From assembly GCF_010994275.1 (NCBI RefSeq), contig NZ_WMCD01000001.1, positions 868,001-932,000 of the forward strand: a DNA stretch of 64,000 nt, written 5' to 3'. This document shows positions 15,607-24,056 of this stretch, piece by piece; the stretch's first letter is position 1; each line of letters begins with the position of its first letter. The notes beneath the pieces are model-generated. The model was given only the letters and a program-made list of their open reading frames with translations. It did no database searches and was not told the origin of the DNA. This DNA comes from Cyclobacterium jeungdonense. GTDB taxonomy: Bacteria; Bacteroidota; Bacteroidia; Cytophagales; Cyclobacteriaceae. The position numbers were made by a program, and so were the translations under genes.

Positions 15607-16095
15607 TTATCCTTCCCAAAATGGGTCTTCCCATTCTTCCTGTACTTTTTGATGCATATCCTCTACATTTTCTTTCAATATTTCCAGATCTTCTTCCACC
15701 AATTCTACCTGCATGTACTGAAAGAGCTTACGCTCTTCAAAACGGATATGTGCCTTCAACTCATCTGCAAAACGAGTAAGACGATCCTTGTCACCCCTTT
15801 TTTCAAAGATTTGTTCGTAACTAGATCGAATGGAAGCATGTTGTTCCTCTGCCTCTTTTCGGAGAAGGTCATTTTTGGCCAGAAAGCTAAATAGCAACTT
15901 CTCTTCTAGTTGGAAATGTGGTTCGAGGTGATGCTGGACAAAATAATCCAAATAATCCACAATCCGTTTGGTGTCTACATCTTTTCTTATTCCTTGACAA
16001 ATCTTCCAGGACAACAGTAAACCAAAATGGTGGTCCTGAGAAAAGGGAATTAGAGAGGAATGGCGCTTTAAGGGCTTGGTCATACAGATTGTCAT
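15607..16095 (-). CDS. Hemerythrin domain protein, probable NO/oxygen-responsive di-iron protein
   Basis: The frame gives 162 residues from 16095; an ATG four codons later (16083) is an equally good start. The all-helical protein shows the HHE pattern of iron ligands: SQDHHFGLLLSW, QHHLEPHFQLEE, EEQHASIR and HIRFEERKLFQ. Hemerythrin-like proteins bind O2 or NO at a di-iron site or help repair iron-sulfur clusters. Being next to the NO reductase, in the same direction, points to a role in nitrosative stress. A 22-bp terminator separates the two, so it has its own promoter, with a 5-6-5 palindrome 44 bp upstream. Confidence 0.88.
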   Translation of the reverse strand: MTICMTKPLKRHSSLIPFSQDHHFGLLLSWKICQGIRKDVDTKRIVDYLDYFVQHHLEPHFQLEEKLLFSFLAKNDLLRKEAEEQHASIRSSYEQIFEKRGDKDRLTRFADELKAHIRFEERKLFQYMQVELVEEDLEILKENVEDMHQKVQEEWEDPFWEG

Positions 16096-16138
16096 ATTTA
16101 AAACACTAAAAATGTTACCGATTAAAGGCAGCAGTAAA

Positions 16139-16154
16139 ACTGACCCCTATCAGT
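16139..16154. promoter_or_regulatory. Palindrome upstream of the hemerythrin gene, possible operator
   Basis: ACTGA-N6-TCAGT is a perfect 5-bp dyad centred about 51 bp before the hemerythrin start. Its size suits a CRP/FNR-family regulator, but the bases do not match a canonical FNR box. The regulator is not in the window. Confidence 0.4.
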
Positions 16155-16171
16155 CTTTTCAAAGGCTAAAG

Positions 16172-16226
16172 TAAAAAAATAACGCTGCAAATAAAAGATA
16201 ATAATATCCTTTATCTGCAACGTTAT
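16172..16226 (-). terminator. Long-stem terminator of the NO reductase gene
   Basis: On the minus strand two 22-nt arms (16226-16205 and 16200-16179) pair fully, with three G-U pairs and the 4-nt loop TTAT, and are followed by seven T. It lies 89 bp after the NO reductase stop. The stem is unusually long for an intrinsic terminator. Confidence 0.9.
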
Positions 16227-16314
16227 CAATTCTGCTGTTACGTTATTCTCAAATAGTTGCATACACTCTTTTTATTAATCCCAAAGAGAAAGCAATCTCC
16301 ATTACAAATAACTC

Positions 16315-18576
16315 CTATTTAATCAAATCACTTTCAGTAGCTTTCATCTTTTTCTTATCATAAAACAGGTTAATAACAAACACAAACAACGCTATAATCC
16401 CAATGGCAAAAATAGTATCACCTATAACCCGCAGCCACCGCAGCGTGTTCATAAGCGGCTGCTGAAGGAATTCGGCCGAACGGGCATACCACATTCCCTC
16501 GTTTACACTGGCCACGGTTTGCAGTAAACCTACCGGCAGCACACTTAACAATGCCATTAGCATCAATCCGATATTGATGGACCAGAAGGAGAACCCAATC
16601 AATTTGTTATTCCATTTCTGATTCCTGTAAAGGCTTCTCAAAACAAAGAGTATCAAGCCTATCCCCAACATTCCATATACACCAAATAAGGCAGTATGCC
16701 CGTGCAATGCGGTAGTGTTCAGCCCTTGCATGTAATACAAGGCGATGGGTGGATTGATCAGGAAACCAAATATACCGGCTCCCAGGAAATTCCAGAAGGA
16801 GACGGAAATCAGGCAGTAAATCGGCCATTTGTAATCTTTGAGCCATTCAGTGGATTTACTCAAACGGTAATTGTGAAAGGCTTCAAAACCGATCAGCACC
16901 AGCGGAACCACTTCCAATGCACTAAAGGTAGCCCCCAAAGCCATCACTGCTTTGGGCGTGCCAGTGAAATACAAATGGTGAAACGTACCCAATATTCCCC
17001 CAGCAAGGAAGATGACGGTGGCAAAAATGACTGCGGTACTTGCCGACCTTATTTGCAATAGCCCCATTCTGGTAAATAAAAAGGCAGCCACCACTGTGGC
17101 AAAAACCTCAAAGAAACCTTCTACCCAAAGGTGGACTACCCACCATCTCCAATATTCCGCAATGGCCAGGTTGGTCTGTCTTCCCCACATCAATCCGGCA
17201 GCAAAGAACAAAGCTATGGCTGCGCAGGAGATTAAAAACATGGTAAGCAGATGCTTTTCGTTGCTTTTACTTTTAAATACCGGTATCATGGGTCGGATCA
17301 TCAGCGCCAACCAAATAAACAATCCTATTAAAAGGAATGCCTGCCAAAACCTGCCCAGGCCTACATACTCGTATCCCTGATGGCCAAACCAGAAATTTTC
17401 CGTATAACCCATCTTCTGCATGATTCCCATCCATTGACCGGCCATGGAACCTACTACGATTACCAAGAGAGCTACAAACAAAACATTGACCCCTATCTTT
17501 TGAAATTTGGGATCTTTACCTGTCAGGGAGGGTCCGATAAACAAGCCGGTAGCTAACCAGGCTGTGGCAATCCAGTAGATGGCTAACTGCACGTGCCAGG
17601 TTCTGGAGACGGCATAAGGCAAGATTTCCGCCAAAGGAAAACCATAGAGCAAATTGCCCTCCACTCCGTAGTGGGCTGTAATCACACCCATCATCACCTG
17701 TACCAATATAAGGAGGTTCACTATCCAGAAATATTTTTCCACGGCTCTCATCGAGGGGGTTATGTTCTGCTGCATCAAAGGATCCTCTTGGGGGGCATCC
17801 ACCTCCTCTTCCTTATTTTTGGCATGGTAAAACACCAATACTCCGGTTCCGAAAAGCAACATGATCACACTAAATCCTGTCCAAAGCAACAGGTCTCCTG
17901 TAGCCTTATTTCCAATCAATTCATCGGATGGCCAATTATGGGTATAGCTGATGTCGTCGCCAGGTCTTTCAGTTACACAGGCCCAGCTTGCCCAAAAGAA
18001 AAAAGCATTCATATCCTCCATACGCTGTGGATCCCGGATGGCATTTTCCGGTATAGAATAGTAATTCCTTAGTTCTTCCAATTCTTCCCCACCCATAAAC
18101 AAACCCTTGTAATAGTCACTCAGAGTCTGAAAAGCTTCGTATCGGGTAGCAGAAATGGTTAGCGTTTTGGTTCCGGGATCAAAGGTGTTTTCCCGAATCT
18201 CCTGCTGAAGCCTAACTCTTAAGGCCGCCTGAGTTTCTGCCGGAGCGCTTTCATAGTCTGTAAAACCTTCTTCACTAGCCATTCCATTTAGAAAAAATAA
18301 GGCCTCGCGGTGTAGCCAATCTGCCGTCCAATCCGGAGCAAGGTAGGCGCCATGTCCCCAAATTGACCCCACTTCCTGGCCCCCCATGGACTGCCAGGCA
18401 TTTTGGCCGTCCCGAATATCCTGGCCGGTAAAAAGAACAGTCCCATCTTCATTAACTACGGTTTCAGGTATAGGGGGAGCCTGTTGGTAAATTTCGTATC
18501 CGTAATATCCTAATACGGCAAATGAAATGCCTACTACAAGAGCAAACACAATCCATAATTTTTTCTCAGTTTTCAT
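16315..18576 (-). CDS. norZ: Quinol-dependent nitric oxide reductase, single-subunit (qNOR)
   Basis: The 753-residue protein has an N-terminal membrane anchor and periplasmic cytochrome-c-like domain without a CxxCH heme site (about 1-250), fused to a 12-helix NorB domain; this is the qNOR architecture. The histidines for the low-spin heme, heme b3 and FeB are visible in SRTWHVQLAIYW, VVHLWVEGFFEVF, TFHHLYFTGTP and TTALHGHTALFG. The Glu in the VEGFFEVF segment belongs to the catalytic site. It reduces two NO to N2O with electrons from menaquinol in the inner membrane. No other denitrification gene is in the window, so a detoxifying role is likely. A 7-4-7 palindrome lies upstream. Confidence 0.95.
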   Translation of the reverse strand: MKTEKKLWIVFALVVGISFAVLGYYGYEIYQQAPPIPETVVNEDGTVLFTGQDIRDGQNAWQSMGGQEVGSIWGHGAYLAPDWTADWLHREALFFLNGMASEEGFTDYESAPAETQAALRVRLQQEIRENTFDPGTKTLTISATRYEAFQTLSDYYKGLFMGGEELEELRNYYSIPENAIRDPQRMEDMNAFFFWASWACVTERPGDDISYTHNWPSDELIGNKATGDLLLWTGFSVIMLLFGTGVLVFYHAKNKEEEVDAPQEDPLMQQNITPSMRAVEKYFWIVNLLILVQVMMGVITAHYGVEGNLLYGFPLAEILPYAVSRTWHVQLAIYWIATAWLATGLFIGPSLTGKDPKFQKIGVNVLFVALLVIVVGSMAGQWMGIMQKMGYTENFWFGHQGYEYVGLGRFWQAFLLIGLFIWLALMIRPMIPVFKSKSNEKHLLTMFLISCAAIALFFAAGLMWGRQTNLAIAEYWRWWVVHLWVEGFFEVFATVVAAFLFTRMGLLQIRSASTAVIFATVIFLAGGILGTFHHLYFTGTPKAVMALGATFSALEVVPLVLIGFEAFHNYRLSKSTEWLKDYKWPIYCLISVSFWNFLGAGIFGFLINPPIALYYMQGLNTTALHGHTALFGVYGMLGIGLILFVLRSLYRNQKWNNKLIGFSFWSINIGLMLMALLSVLPVGLLQTVASVNEGMWYARSAEFLQQPLMNTLRWLRVIGDTIFAIGIIALFVFVINLFYDKKKMKATESDLIK

Positions 18577-18612
18577 ACACTTAAGGGCTGCATTAATTCA
18601 TAAAATAGATAC

Positions 18613-18630
18613 TATCTTTGTTTAAAGATA
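18613..18630. promoter_or_regulatory. Palindrome upstream of the NO reductase gene, possible operator
   Basis: TATCTTT-GTTT-AAAGATA is a perfect 7-bp dyad with a 4-bp centre, 37-54 bp before the NO reductase start. Spacing and position suit a CRP/FNR-family (HcpR- or NnrR-like) site, but the half-site differs from TTGAT. This is inference. Confidence 0.45.
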
Positions 18631-19038
18631 TTAAGATATGATTACCCGTTTTACTAACCAAAAATATAAAATCATTTTTTTGAATAGTAAATGGTTTGTA
18701 TATGCGTAAGAACTAACAACTACCTACACAATGTTTGTTGAATTTCCCATGATAGACCAAAGCTTAAACTGTATAGGTTAAGCAGCCAAATAATCGTTGT
18801 ATTTTCGAAAGCGGAAAAAGTTAGTTTTTCAATTATATGGATTTAGAAAAAGGTTAGGAACCATGGAAAGTTCGTCTTCCATTGGGAAAGAAAATCCACT
18901 ACTACGGAAAGTATTACCGGTCGTTCGCATTAGATTTCTTTTATTTATTTCGTATTGTGTATTAATTACAAAATAAATAATTTATTTATTATACGATCAA
19001 ATATTGAAATAATTGCTTTTGGCAGTTATAATGAAATA

Positions 19039-19050
19039 AACGTTAACGTT
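19039..19050. promoter_or_regulatory. 12-bp perfect palindrome next to the SnoaL-like gene
   Basis: AACGTTAACGTT is its own reverse complement and lies 16 bp before the ATG at 19066, where a bound repressor would block initiation. The regulator is unknown. Confidence 0.3.
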
Positions 19051-19065
19051 AAAACCCAAAATCAA

Positions 19066-19512
19066 ATGAAAACTACGTTCACCATTGCCCTATTTTTGAT
19101 AGGAAGCGTGCTGTATGCCCAATCTTCAGAAGAAGCAGCAATCAAAGCTGCCCTCTTCGCAGAAACAACAGCCTATATGAATCGGGATTACGAGGACTGG
19201 GCTTCCCATTGGGATTCCAGCAGGGAAGTATCGTTTTTGGTAACAAATATGGGTATGCGAGAAAACAATTGGGATAAAATTAGCAGCAGTATGAAAGCAG
19301 ATATGGAAAGCAATTCCAATCCGATTCAGGCAACCTTAGAGACCTCCGATTTTGACATTTCCGTTACCGGCAAACAGGCATTTGTAGTCTATGTGCAGAA
19401 CATGAAATCAGGCAATGAGGAATACAAAACCTACGAAGTACGCAACCTTCGCAAGGTGAAAGGGCAGTGGAAACTGGCAGCCATGGTTTCAAGTAAAATC
19501 GGAGACGAATAA
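19066..19512 (+). CDS. Secreted SnoaL-like/NTF2-fold protein
   Basis: The ATG at 19066 is chosen because it begins a clean signal peptide (MKTTFTIALFLIGSVLYAQ); an in-frame ATG at 18955 would add 37 low-complexity residues. The mature part of about 130 residues has the cone-shaped NTF2/DUF4440 pattern: helices with AIKAALFAETTAYMNRDYEDWASHW and a C-terminal strand pair ending VKGQWKLAAM. I truncate no catalytic claim here because this fold serves many purposes. A second protein of the same size and fold is encoded at 38826-39272. Function is unknown. Confidence 0.78.
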   Translation: MKTTFTIALFLIGSVLYAQSSEEAAIKAALFAETTAYMNRDYEDWASHWDSSREVSFLVTNMGMRENNWDKISSSMKADMESNSNPIQATLETSDFDISVTGKQAFVVYVQNMKSGNEEYKTYEVRNLRKVKGQWKLAAMVSSKIGDE

Positions 19513-19756
19513 AAAAACCAATCAGAAAATCTTTCCATACTGCAAATTTAGGGGGAGTGGTTCCGTTCAATGCATTAAAAGGATCCGTTCACGATTGACA
19601 AAGAAACCTGGCCTGGAATTATTCAATTTTTGGTAGGTTACGAATTCGTAAACTAGTTTGGATTTAATCGAAAACAAGGAAAGGAGCCCGATTTTGACGA
19701 GTTCCTTTCCCCTTACTAATTATTGCAGATTATTTAGACTATTACCTACGCTTTTT

Positions 19757-20466
19757 TTACTCCACCGCCAACATTTTGGGGTCAAATTCCAGCCTTGCCA
19801 GTCGGTATCTCTTTTTATGCTGACCGTATACCACCATTTCGTGATCATCTGTCTGGGTATTGACCGGGGTGATGGTCATGAGGTTTCGGTTACGGTTCAT
19901 GGATAGGGAGCTGCGGCTAAGGGTTCCCTCGCCATCGAGCTTGGCAAAGGTCATCATATGCTCCTTATAGCTTTTGGGTGTAAATCGTTCTACCTTTCCT
20001 TTTCCATTGTAGCCAAGATTTTTTACGTTATCGTTAAAAATAAAGTACAGGTTGTTATTGATCATGGAGACGGAATAAGAAAAATAGAATCCGGAGTCGT
20101 TACTGGATTTTTGGTTTTTTACTATTTTCTTTGTCCATTTACGTCCGCCGTTGGGATCAAATTCAGCTATCACGATATTGCCATAGGTGTAATGATACGA
20201 AACGCTGCTTGTTCCGTTGGAACTGTTTGTCGAACTTCTTACCGTTTCAAGCCGATCATCCCCTACAAATGCCACGGAGCCATCATTTTTAATAATGATT
20301 TGGTCCAGAAGATAAAAGGAGTCTTCGATTGATTTTCCCTTTTTTAATTTTTTTGCCGTTCTATTAGGTTTGCCATCCTTAACGAAATGCTTTCTTGGGG
20401 GCGCTTCCAGTTCACTTTTCTGTTCGGTATTTATGGTTCTGGATAAGAATTTCTTGAAATTTGAAA
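19757..20466 (-). pseudogene. 3' remnant of a beta-strand-rich protein gene, 5' end missing
   Basis: From a GTG at 20275 the frame gives 172 residues, but the same frame is open and coding-like for about 190 bp more (for example KHFVKDGKPNRTAKKLKK and DSFYLLDQIIIKNDGS) up to the pirin stop codon and about 75 bp into it, with no plausible start. The sequence shows repeated strand patterns (IVIAEFDPNGGRKWTKKI, LARLEFDP), like the C-terminal half of Bacteroidota proteins with propeller-like repeats. The simplest reading is that a deletion or rearrangement joined the tail of this gene to the end of the pirin gene. Confidence 0.55.
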
Positions 20467-21378
20467 TTAGGAAAGTGTTTCTGGAGGTGGATCCTTCCGC
20501 CGGAATTTGTCTTCCGGAAGCGGAATAAACGTATCCTGATCATCCGGAGGCAATACGATTCTCCCTTGTTTCCAGTCTTCCTTAGCCTGTTCGATCCGGT
20601 CCTTTCGGCTACTTACAAAATTCCACCAGATAAAGCGCTCACCCACCGGTTCTCCTCCCAGCAGCATAATTGTACAATCCACCAGCGCATTTACAGTTGC
20701 CTGCTCGTTTTTCCCGAAAACCAGTAACTGCCCCGTTTCATACACCTGACTGCGCATTTCCAGGCTCCCCTTAGCGATATACAAGCCACGTTCTTCGTAT
20801 CCCTCCGGCACGTTCAACCTGTGTCCCCGATTAAGTTCCACATGTAAATAGAACAAGGGAGAATGAGTGGGCACATTGCTCTTCAAACCGTAGGCCTCCC
20901 CTGCTATCTGCCGCATCCATAGCCCTTTTTCCTCGAAAACGGGCAGGCGATCTTTTTGGTAATTAAAAAAAGTAGGATCAGATTCCTCGTCTTTTTCTGG
21001 CAAGGCCACCCATGTCTGAATCATTTCGAGTTGCCCACCGGCCAGTACTGCCGGATCCTCAAAGCGTTCACTATGAGAAATCCCCTTTCCAGCTGTCATC
21101 CAGTTGACTTCCCCGGGTTCGATGACCTGCTTTACGCCCAGACTGTCCCGGTGGGTGACGTTTCCTTTAAACAAATAGGTTACAGTGGATAAGCCAATGT
21201 GCGGATGGGGTAACACGTCCATGGCCGGACCTTTTTCGGTACTTAGCCGGACCGGGCCCGCATGGTCCATAAAAATAAACGGCCCCACCATGCGGCGCAA
21301 ACGAAAAGGTAGAATCCGGTTGACCATCAGTCCCGGACCGATGGTAGCTTTTCGGGCATTAATGACAATTACGGGCAT
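20467..21378 (-). CDS. Pirin family protein
   Basis: The 303-residue bicupin has the pirin metal site: H58 and H60 in LPHPHIGLSTVTYLF, H102 and E104 in GKGISHSERF, matching human pirin H56, H58, H101 and E103. The N-terminal cupin spans about 15-130 and the C-terminal pirin_C domain about 170-280. Pirins bind Fe(II); bacterial members include quercetin dioxygenases and proteins that modulate metabolic enzymes. Substrate is not evident. The C-terminal tail is directly followed by the gene remnant described at 19757-20466. Confidence 0.93.
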   Translation of the reverse strand: MPVIVINARKATIGPGLMVNRILPFRLRRMVGPFIFMDHAGPVRLSTEKGPAMDVLPHPHIGLSTVTYLFKGNVTHRDSLGVKQVIEPGEVNWMTAGKGISHSERFEDPAVLAGGQLEMIQTWVALPEKDEESDPTFFNYQKDRLPVFEEKGLWMRQIAGEAYGLKSNVPTHSPLFYLHVELNRGHRLNVPEGYEERGLYIAKGSLEMRSQVYETGQLLVFGKNEQATVNALVDCTIMLLGGEPVGERFIWWNFVSSRKDRIEQAKEDWKQGRIVLPPDDQDTFIPLPEDKFRRKDPPPETLS

Positions 21379-21486
21379 AATAGGGGTAAAATAATTTTAT
21401 AGGTTATTATTGCGGGATCTATTGATTTCTTTAACATAAACTCCTTTTGGAGGCAGAAATGGAACAGATATGGGATTTCTGTTTTT

Positions 21487-22713
21487 TTACTTCGTTAGGT
21501 TCTCCAGCCAGGAGATATGTTCTTTACCCCCATTGGCGTTTTCAGGCCAGCGCTTCCAGATTTTGGATACAATGTCCAGATCACCATCGCCATCCAAATC
21601 ACCAACTCTTGCATCGTGTCCTCCCAGCTTTTCGTCAAATATTACCCGCTCCTCAAATTTACCTCCTTCTCCATCCATATTTTCCCATATATACCAGCGG
21701 GGCCCCGCTCCGGAAGGGAAAATAGTAGGATCTTCCTGTTCGACAGTAAAAATATCCACATCACCATCTCCATCGAAATCCGCAAGGGCAAGCGAATGAA
21801 AAGAGCCCCTTGTCCCAGGAGCTTCCTGAGGCAGATAATGAGCCTTAAAGGAAGGGGAATCATTGCCATCATTTTCAAGCCAGGCGATCCGGCAACCGGT
21901 CTGATCGCTATCCGCTATCACAATGTCGTTATCACCATCCTTATCCATATCAAAAATCCAACTTCGTGAGGATAAGCCCCAGGGTCCCCTTTTACCAAAT
22001 GGAAGACTGTGTTTGACCCATTCTTTTCCATGGTTACTGTTTTCCAGCCATCTGTCGGGCAGTACTATATCCAAATCCCCATCGTTGTCAAGATCATCAA
22101 TGCCGGCTGGCCAAATTCCCGAATGGATGGCATCCTTTTCTTTCACCACATCCATCGTAATGGTATGTCTTTCCCAATCTGTATCCTGTGAGGGTTGCGG
22201 GGGGATTTTATACCAAAAACAACCTTCCTTATCCCCCGATACTACTATTTCTTCCTGCCCGTCCCCGTCAATATCTGCTAGAACTATATCATGTATTTCA
22301 TTTTCTATTCGTCCATCGTATTTAAACCTTTTAAAAGGAGCGTCTCTGGGGTTCTTAGGATTTTGATACCAATCCCCTCCAATTATAATATCCGGCCAAC
22401 CATCGTTGTCTACATCTTTTACCGCAGATCCCAATTGTACGGTATTGATTTTTCCTACCGTGTGCCTCACCCATTCCTCCGAACTCTTATTCTCAAACCA
22501 GTAAATACTATCCAACTTGACGGCGGTTACAAAATCCAGATCTCCATCCCTATCAAGGTCTTCCAACAGAGAAACTCCATACCCCCATTGTTCGTTGCCG
22601 GGTAAAGAAGTAGAAATGAAATGGTGTTGAAAAGAATCCCCGTTAATCGGTTCCTTTTTCCCTATTAAGGTAACTGTCAATAAAAGAAGAAATGTAAACG
22701 CCTGGTATAACAT
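21487..22713 (-). CDS. Exported FG-GAP/VCBS repeat protein
   Basis: This 408-residue protein starts with a signal peptide (MLYQAFTFLLLLTVTLIG) and then carries about seven repeats with the calcium-binding pattern D.DxDGDxD (LDRDGDLDFVTA, VDNDGWPDIIIG, LDNDGDLDIVLP, MDKDGDNDIVIA, FDGDGDVDIFTV, LDGDGDLDIVSK). Such repeats form an integrin-alpha-like beta propeller stabilised by Ca2+. In Bacteroidota and Planctomycetota these proteins often accompany sugar-oxidation genes. It lies downstream of the two amidohydrolase lipoprotein genes in the same direction, 160 bp away. No sorting domain is seen, so periplasm or outer surface are both possible. Confidence 0.85.
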   Translation of the reverse strand: MLYQAFTFLLLLTVTLIGKKEPINGDSFQHHFISTSLPGNEQWGYGVSLLEDLDRDGDLDFVTAVKLDSIYWFENKSSEEWVRHTVGKINTVQLGSAVKDVDNDGWPDIIIGGDWYQNPKNPRDAPFKRFKYDGRIENEIHDIVLADIDGDGQEEIVVSGDKEGCFWYKIPPQPSQDTDWERHTITMDVVKEKDAIHSGIWPAGIDDLDNDGDLDIVLPDRWLENSNHGKEWVKHSLPFGKRGPWGLSSRSWIFDMDKDGDNDIVIADSDQTGCRIAWLENDGNDSPSFKAHYLPQEAPGTRGSFHSLALADFDGDGDVDIFTVEQEDPTIFPSGAGPRWYIWENMDGEGGKFEERVIFDEKLGGHDARVGDLDGDGDLDIVSKIWKRWPENANGGKEHISWLENLTK

Positions 22714-22874
22714 TGTAAAAATCCATTTAGGGTTTTAAATTTTCAGTATTTTTTAATTTACCCAAAATCCGGGATCGGACGAAAAAAAGAGCCGAAAAAT
22801 GCCCAGATCAAGAAGTTAAATACGCCCTGTTCTTACAGAATTGAAAAAGAAGTAAGAATTGGCCTGATAATTAC

Positions 22875-23951
22875 CTATTCCTCCATCCCAAACCACTTCA
22901 CTGCATTATGATAAAACACCTTGTCCACCACTTCTTTTGGCAATTGTAAGCCCCTGAATGGTCGATCGATCAGTTCGCTCTGCATCTCATTATTGGTCAC
23001 AAAATACTCCCAATCTCGCTTCCAGGTAGCCTCCATGTAATCGGACAATTCCTCCCTGGAACGCTGCCCATCGTCACCCAGGTCTGTCCCATACAGGATG
23101 CGGTCCTGATAGCGTATTAGAAAATCCCGCACCTTTTCCCGGTCACTTGCCGTCTGGTAAAATAAATTTCCCATGCGGGCGGCCAAATCCACTGACATAT
23201 TGGGGAAGCGGTCCAGGGTTCGGGCCAATACATCCACATCGTATTCCAGGCTGCCCAGGTGCGCCCCCACAAAACGTAAGTCAGAATGCTTTGCCAACAT
23301 GTTATCGCGTGCCTCCATCAATTCTTCGTGAGAGGGCATTTCGGGATGCAAGTACATGTAATATTCAGGGTGGCTTTCAAAATATCGGCGGTTGTTATTG
23401 GTGGTCATGGAGTCCAGGGGAAGCCAACAGTTTTTCGGTTCCCCCAAATGTCCCATCAGCGTTTTGTCCTGCTCCTGAATAAATCGAAAAATAGGATCAA
23501 ATCGGGCATCGTCAATCTGGATCAGGTTTCCGGCTGTATCTCTAGATACCATTCCAATGTTTTTCCAAACCTTTACCCCCAGAGCTCCCTGATCGAAGCA
23601 ACTATCCAACCATGTGATGACCTTAGATTCCCAGTTTTCGTCCTCCCAGTCAGCAACGGCAAAAGCCGTTACCATTTCCACCGTTTTCGGAAACTTTTTA
23701 TGTTGGATCAAGCCGTACCGGAATTTACCATATACATCATTCCAGCCATCATCCTTTTCCAGGGAAACATTGATAAGACGGAAGTTATCTTCTTTCGCTT
23801 TCTCCGCAAAAAATGAACGATCGGTATTCAAGTGAATATGGACATCCAATTTCTTTACATCGGGATAATCCTCCATGGAATACCATTGCTCCTGCTGTAC
23901 ACATGCCATCAAGTTAAAAAGAAAGGGAATTATGAATAGGTATTTTATCAT
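22875..23951 (-). CDS. Amidohydrolase-like lipoprotein, copy B
   Basis: ATG 23951 is preferred to an upstream in-frame start at 24047 because it begins a lipoprotein signal (MIKYLFIIPFLFNLMAC, lipobox LMAC). The mature protein is an amidohydrolase-2-type TIM barrel with metal-site motifs KLDVHIHL near the N-terminus, TLMGHLGEP, FVGAHLGSLEYD and LYGTDLGDDG. Metal-dependent hydrolases or decarboxylases of this type act on ring or ester substrates; the substrate here is unknown. It is a close paralogue of the gene at 24057-25169, with long identical runs such as GALGVKVWKNIGMVSRD. The order of the pair suggests one transcript. Confidence 0.88.
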   Translation of the reverse strand: MIKYLFIIPFLFNLMACVQQEQWYSMEDYPDVKKLDVHIHLNTDRSFFAEKAKEDNFRLINVSLEKDDGWNDVYGKFRYGLIQHKKFPKTVEMVTAFAVADWEDENWESKVITWLDSCFDQGALGVKVWKNIGMVSRDTAGNLIQIDDARFDPIFRFIQEQDKTLMGHLGEPKNCWLPLDSMTTNNNRRYFESHPEYYMYLHPEMPSHEELMEARDNMLAKHSDLRFVGAHLGSLEYDVDVLARTLDRFPNMSVDLAARMGNLFYQTASDREKVRDFLIRYQDRILYGTDLGDDGQRSREELSDYMEATWKRDWEYFVTNNEMQSELIDRPFRGLQLPKEVVDKVFYHNAVKWFGMEE

Positions 23952-24056
23952 ATTGAATGTATCATTTTTAATTGGCTTTGAATAATCGTAATCTGTTTGC
24001 ACTCTCTGAAAGAGTAGGGAGAAGTTAAAACTTCTCCAGACTTGCACTTCCTCAGT

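Larger units (their letters stand above)
18577..19065. other. 489-bp divergent intergenic region
   Basis: It separates the minus-strand NO reductase from a plus-strand SnoaL-like gene. It holds the palindrome at 18613-18630 near the NO reductase and the palindrome at 19039-19050 next to the other gene. Between them I see only AT-rich sequence without coding character. Confidence 0.55.
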
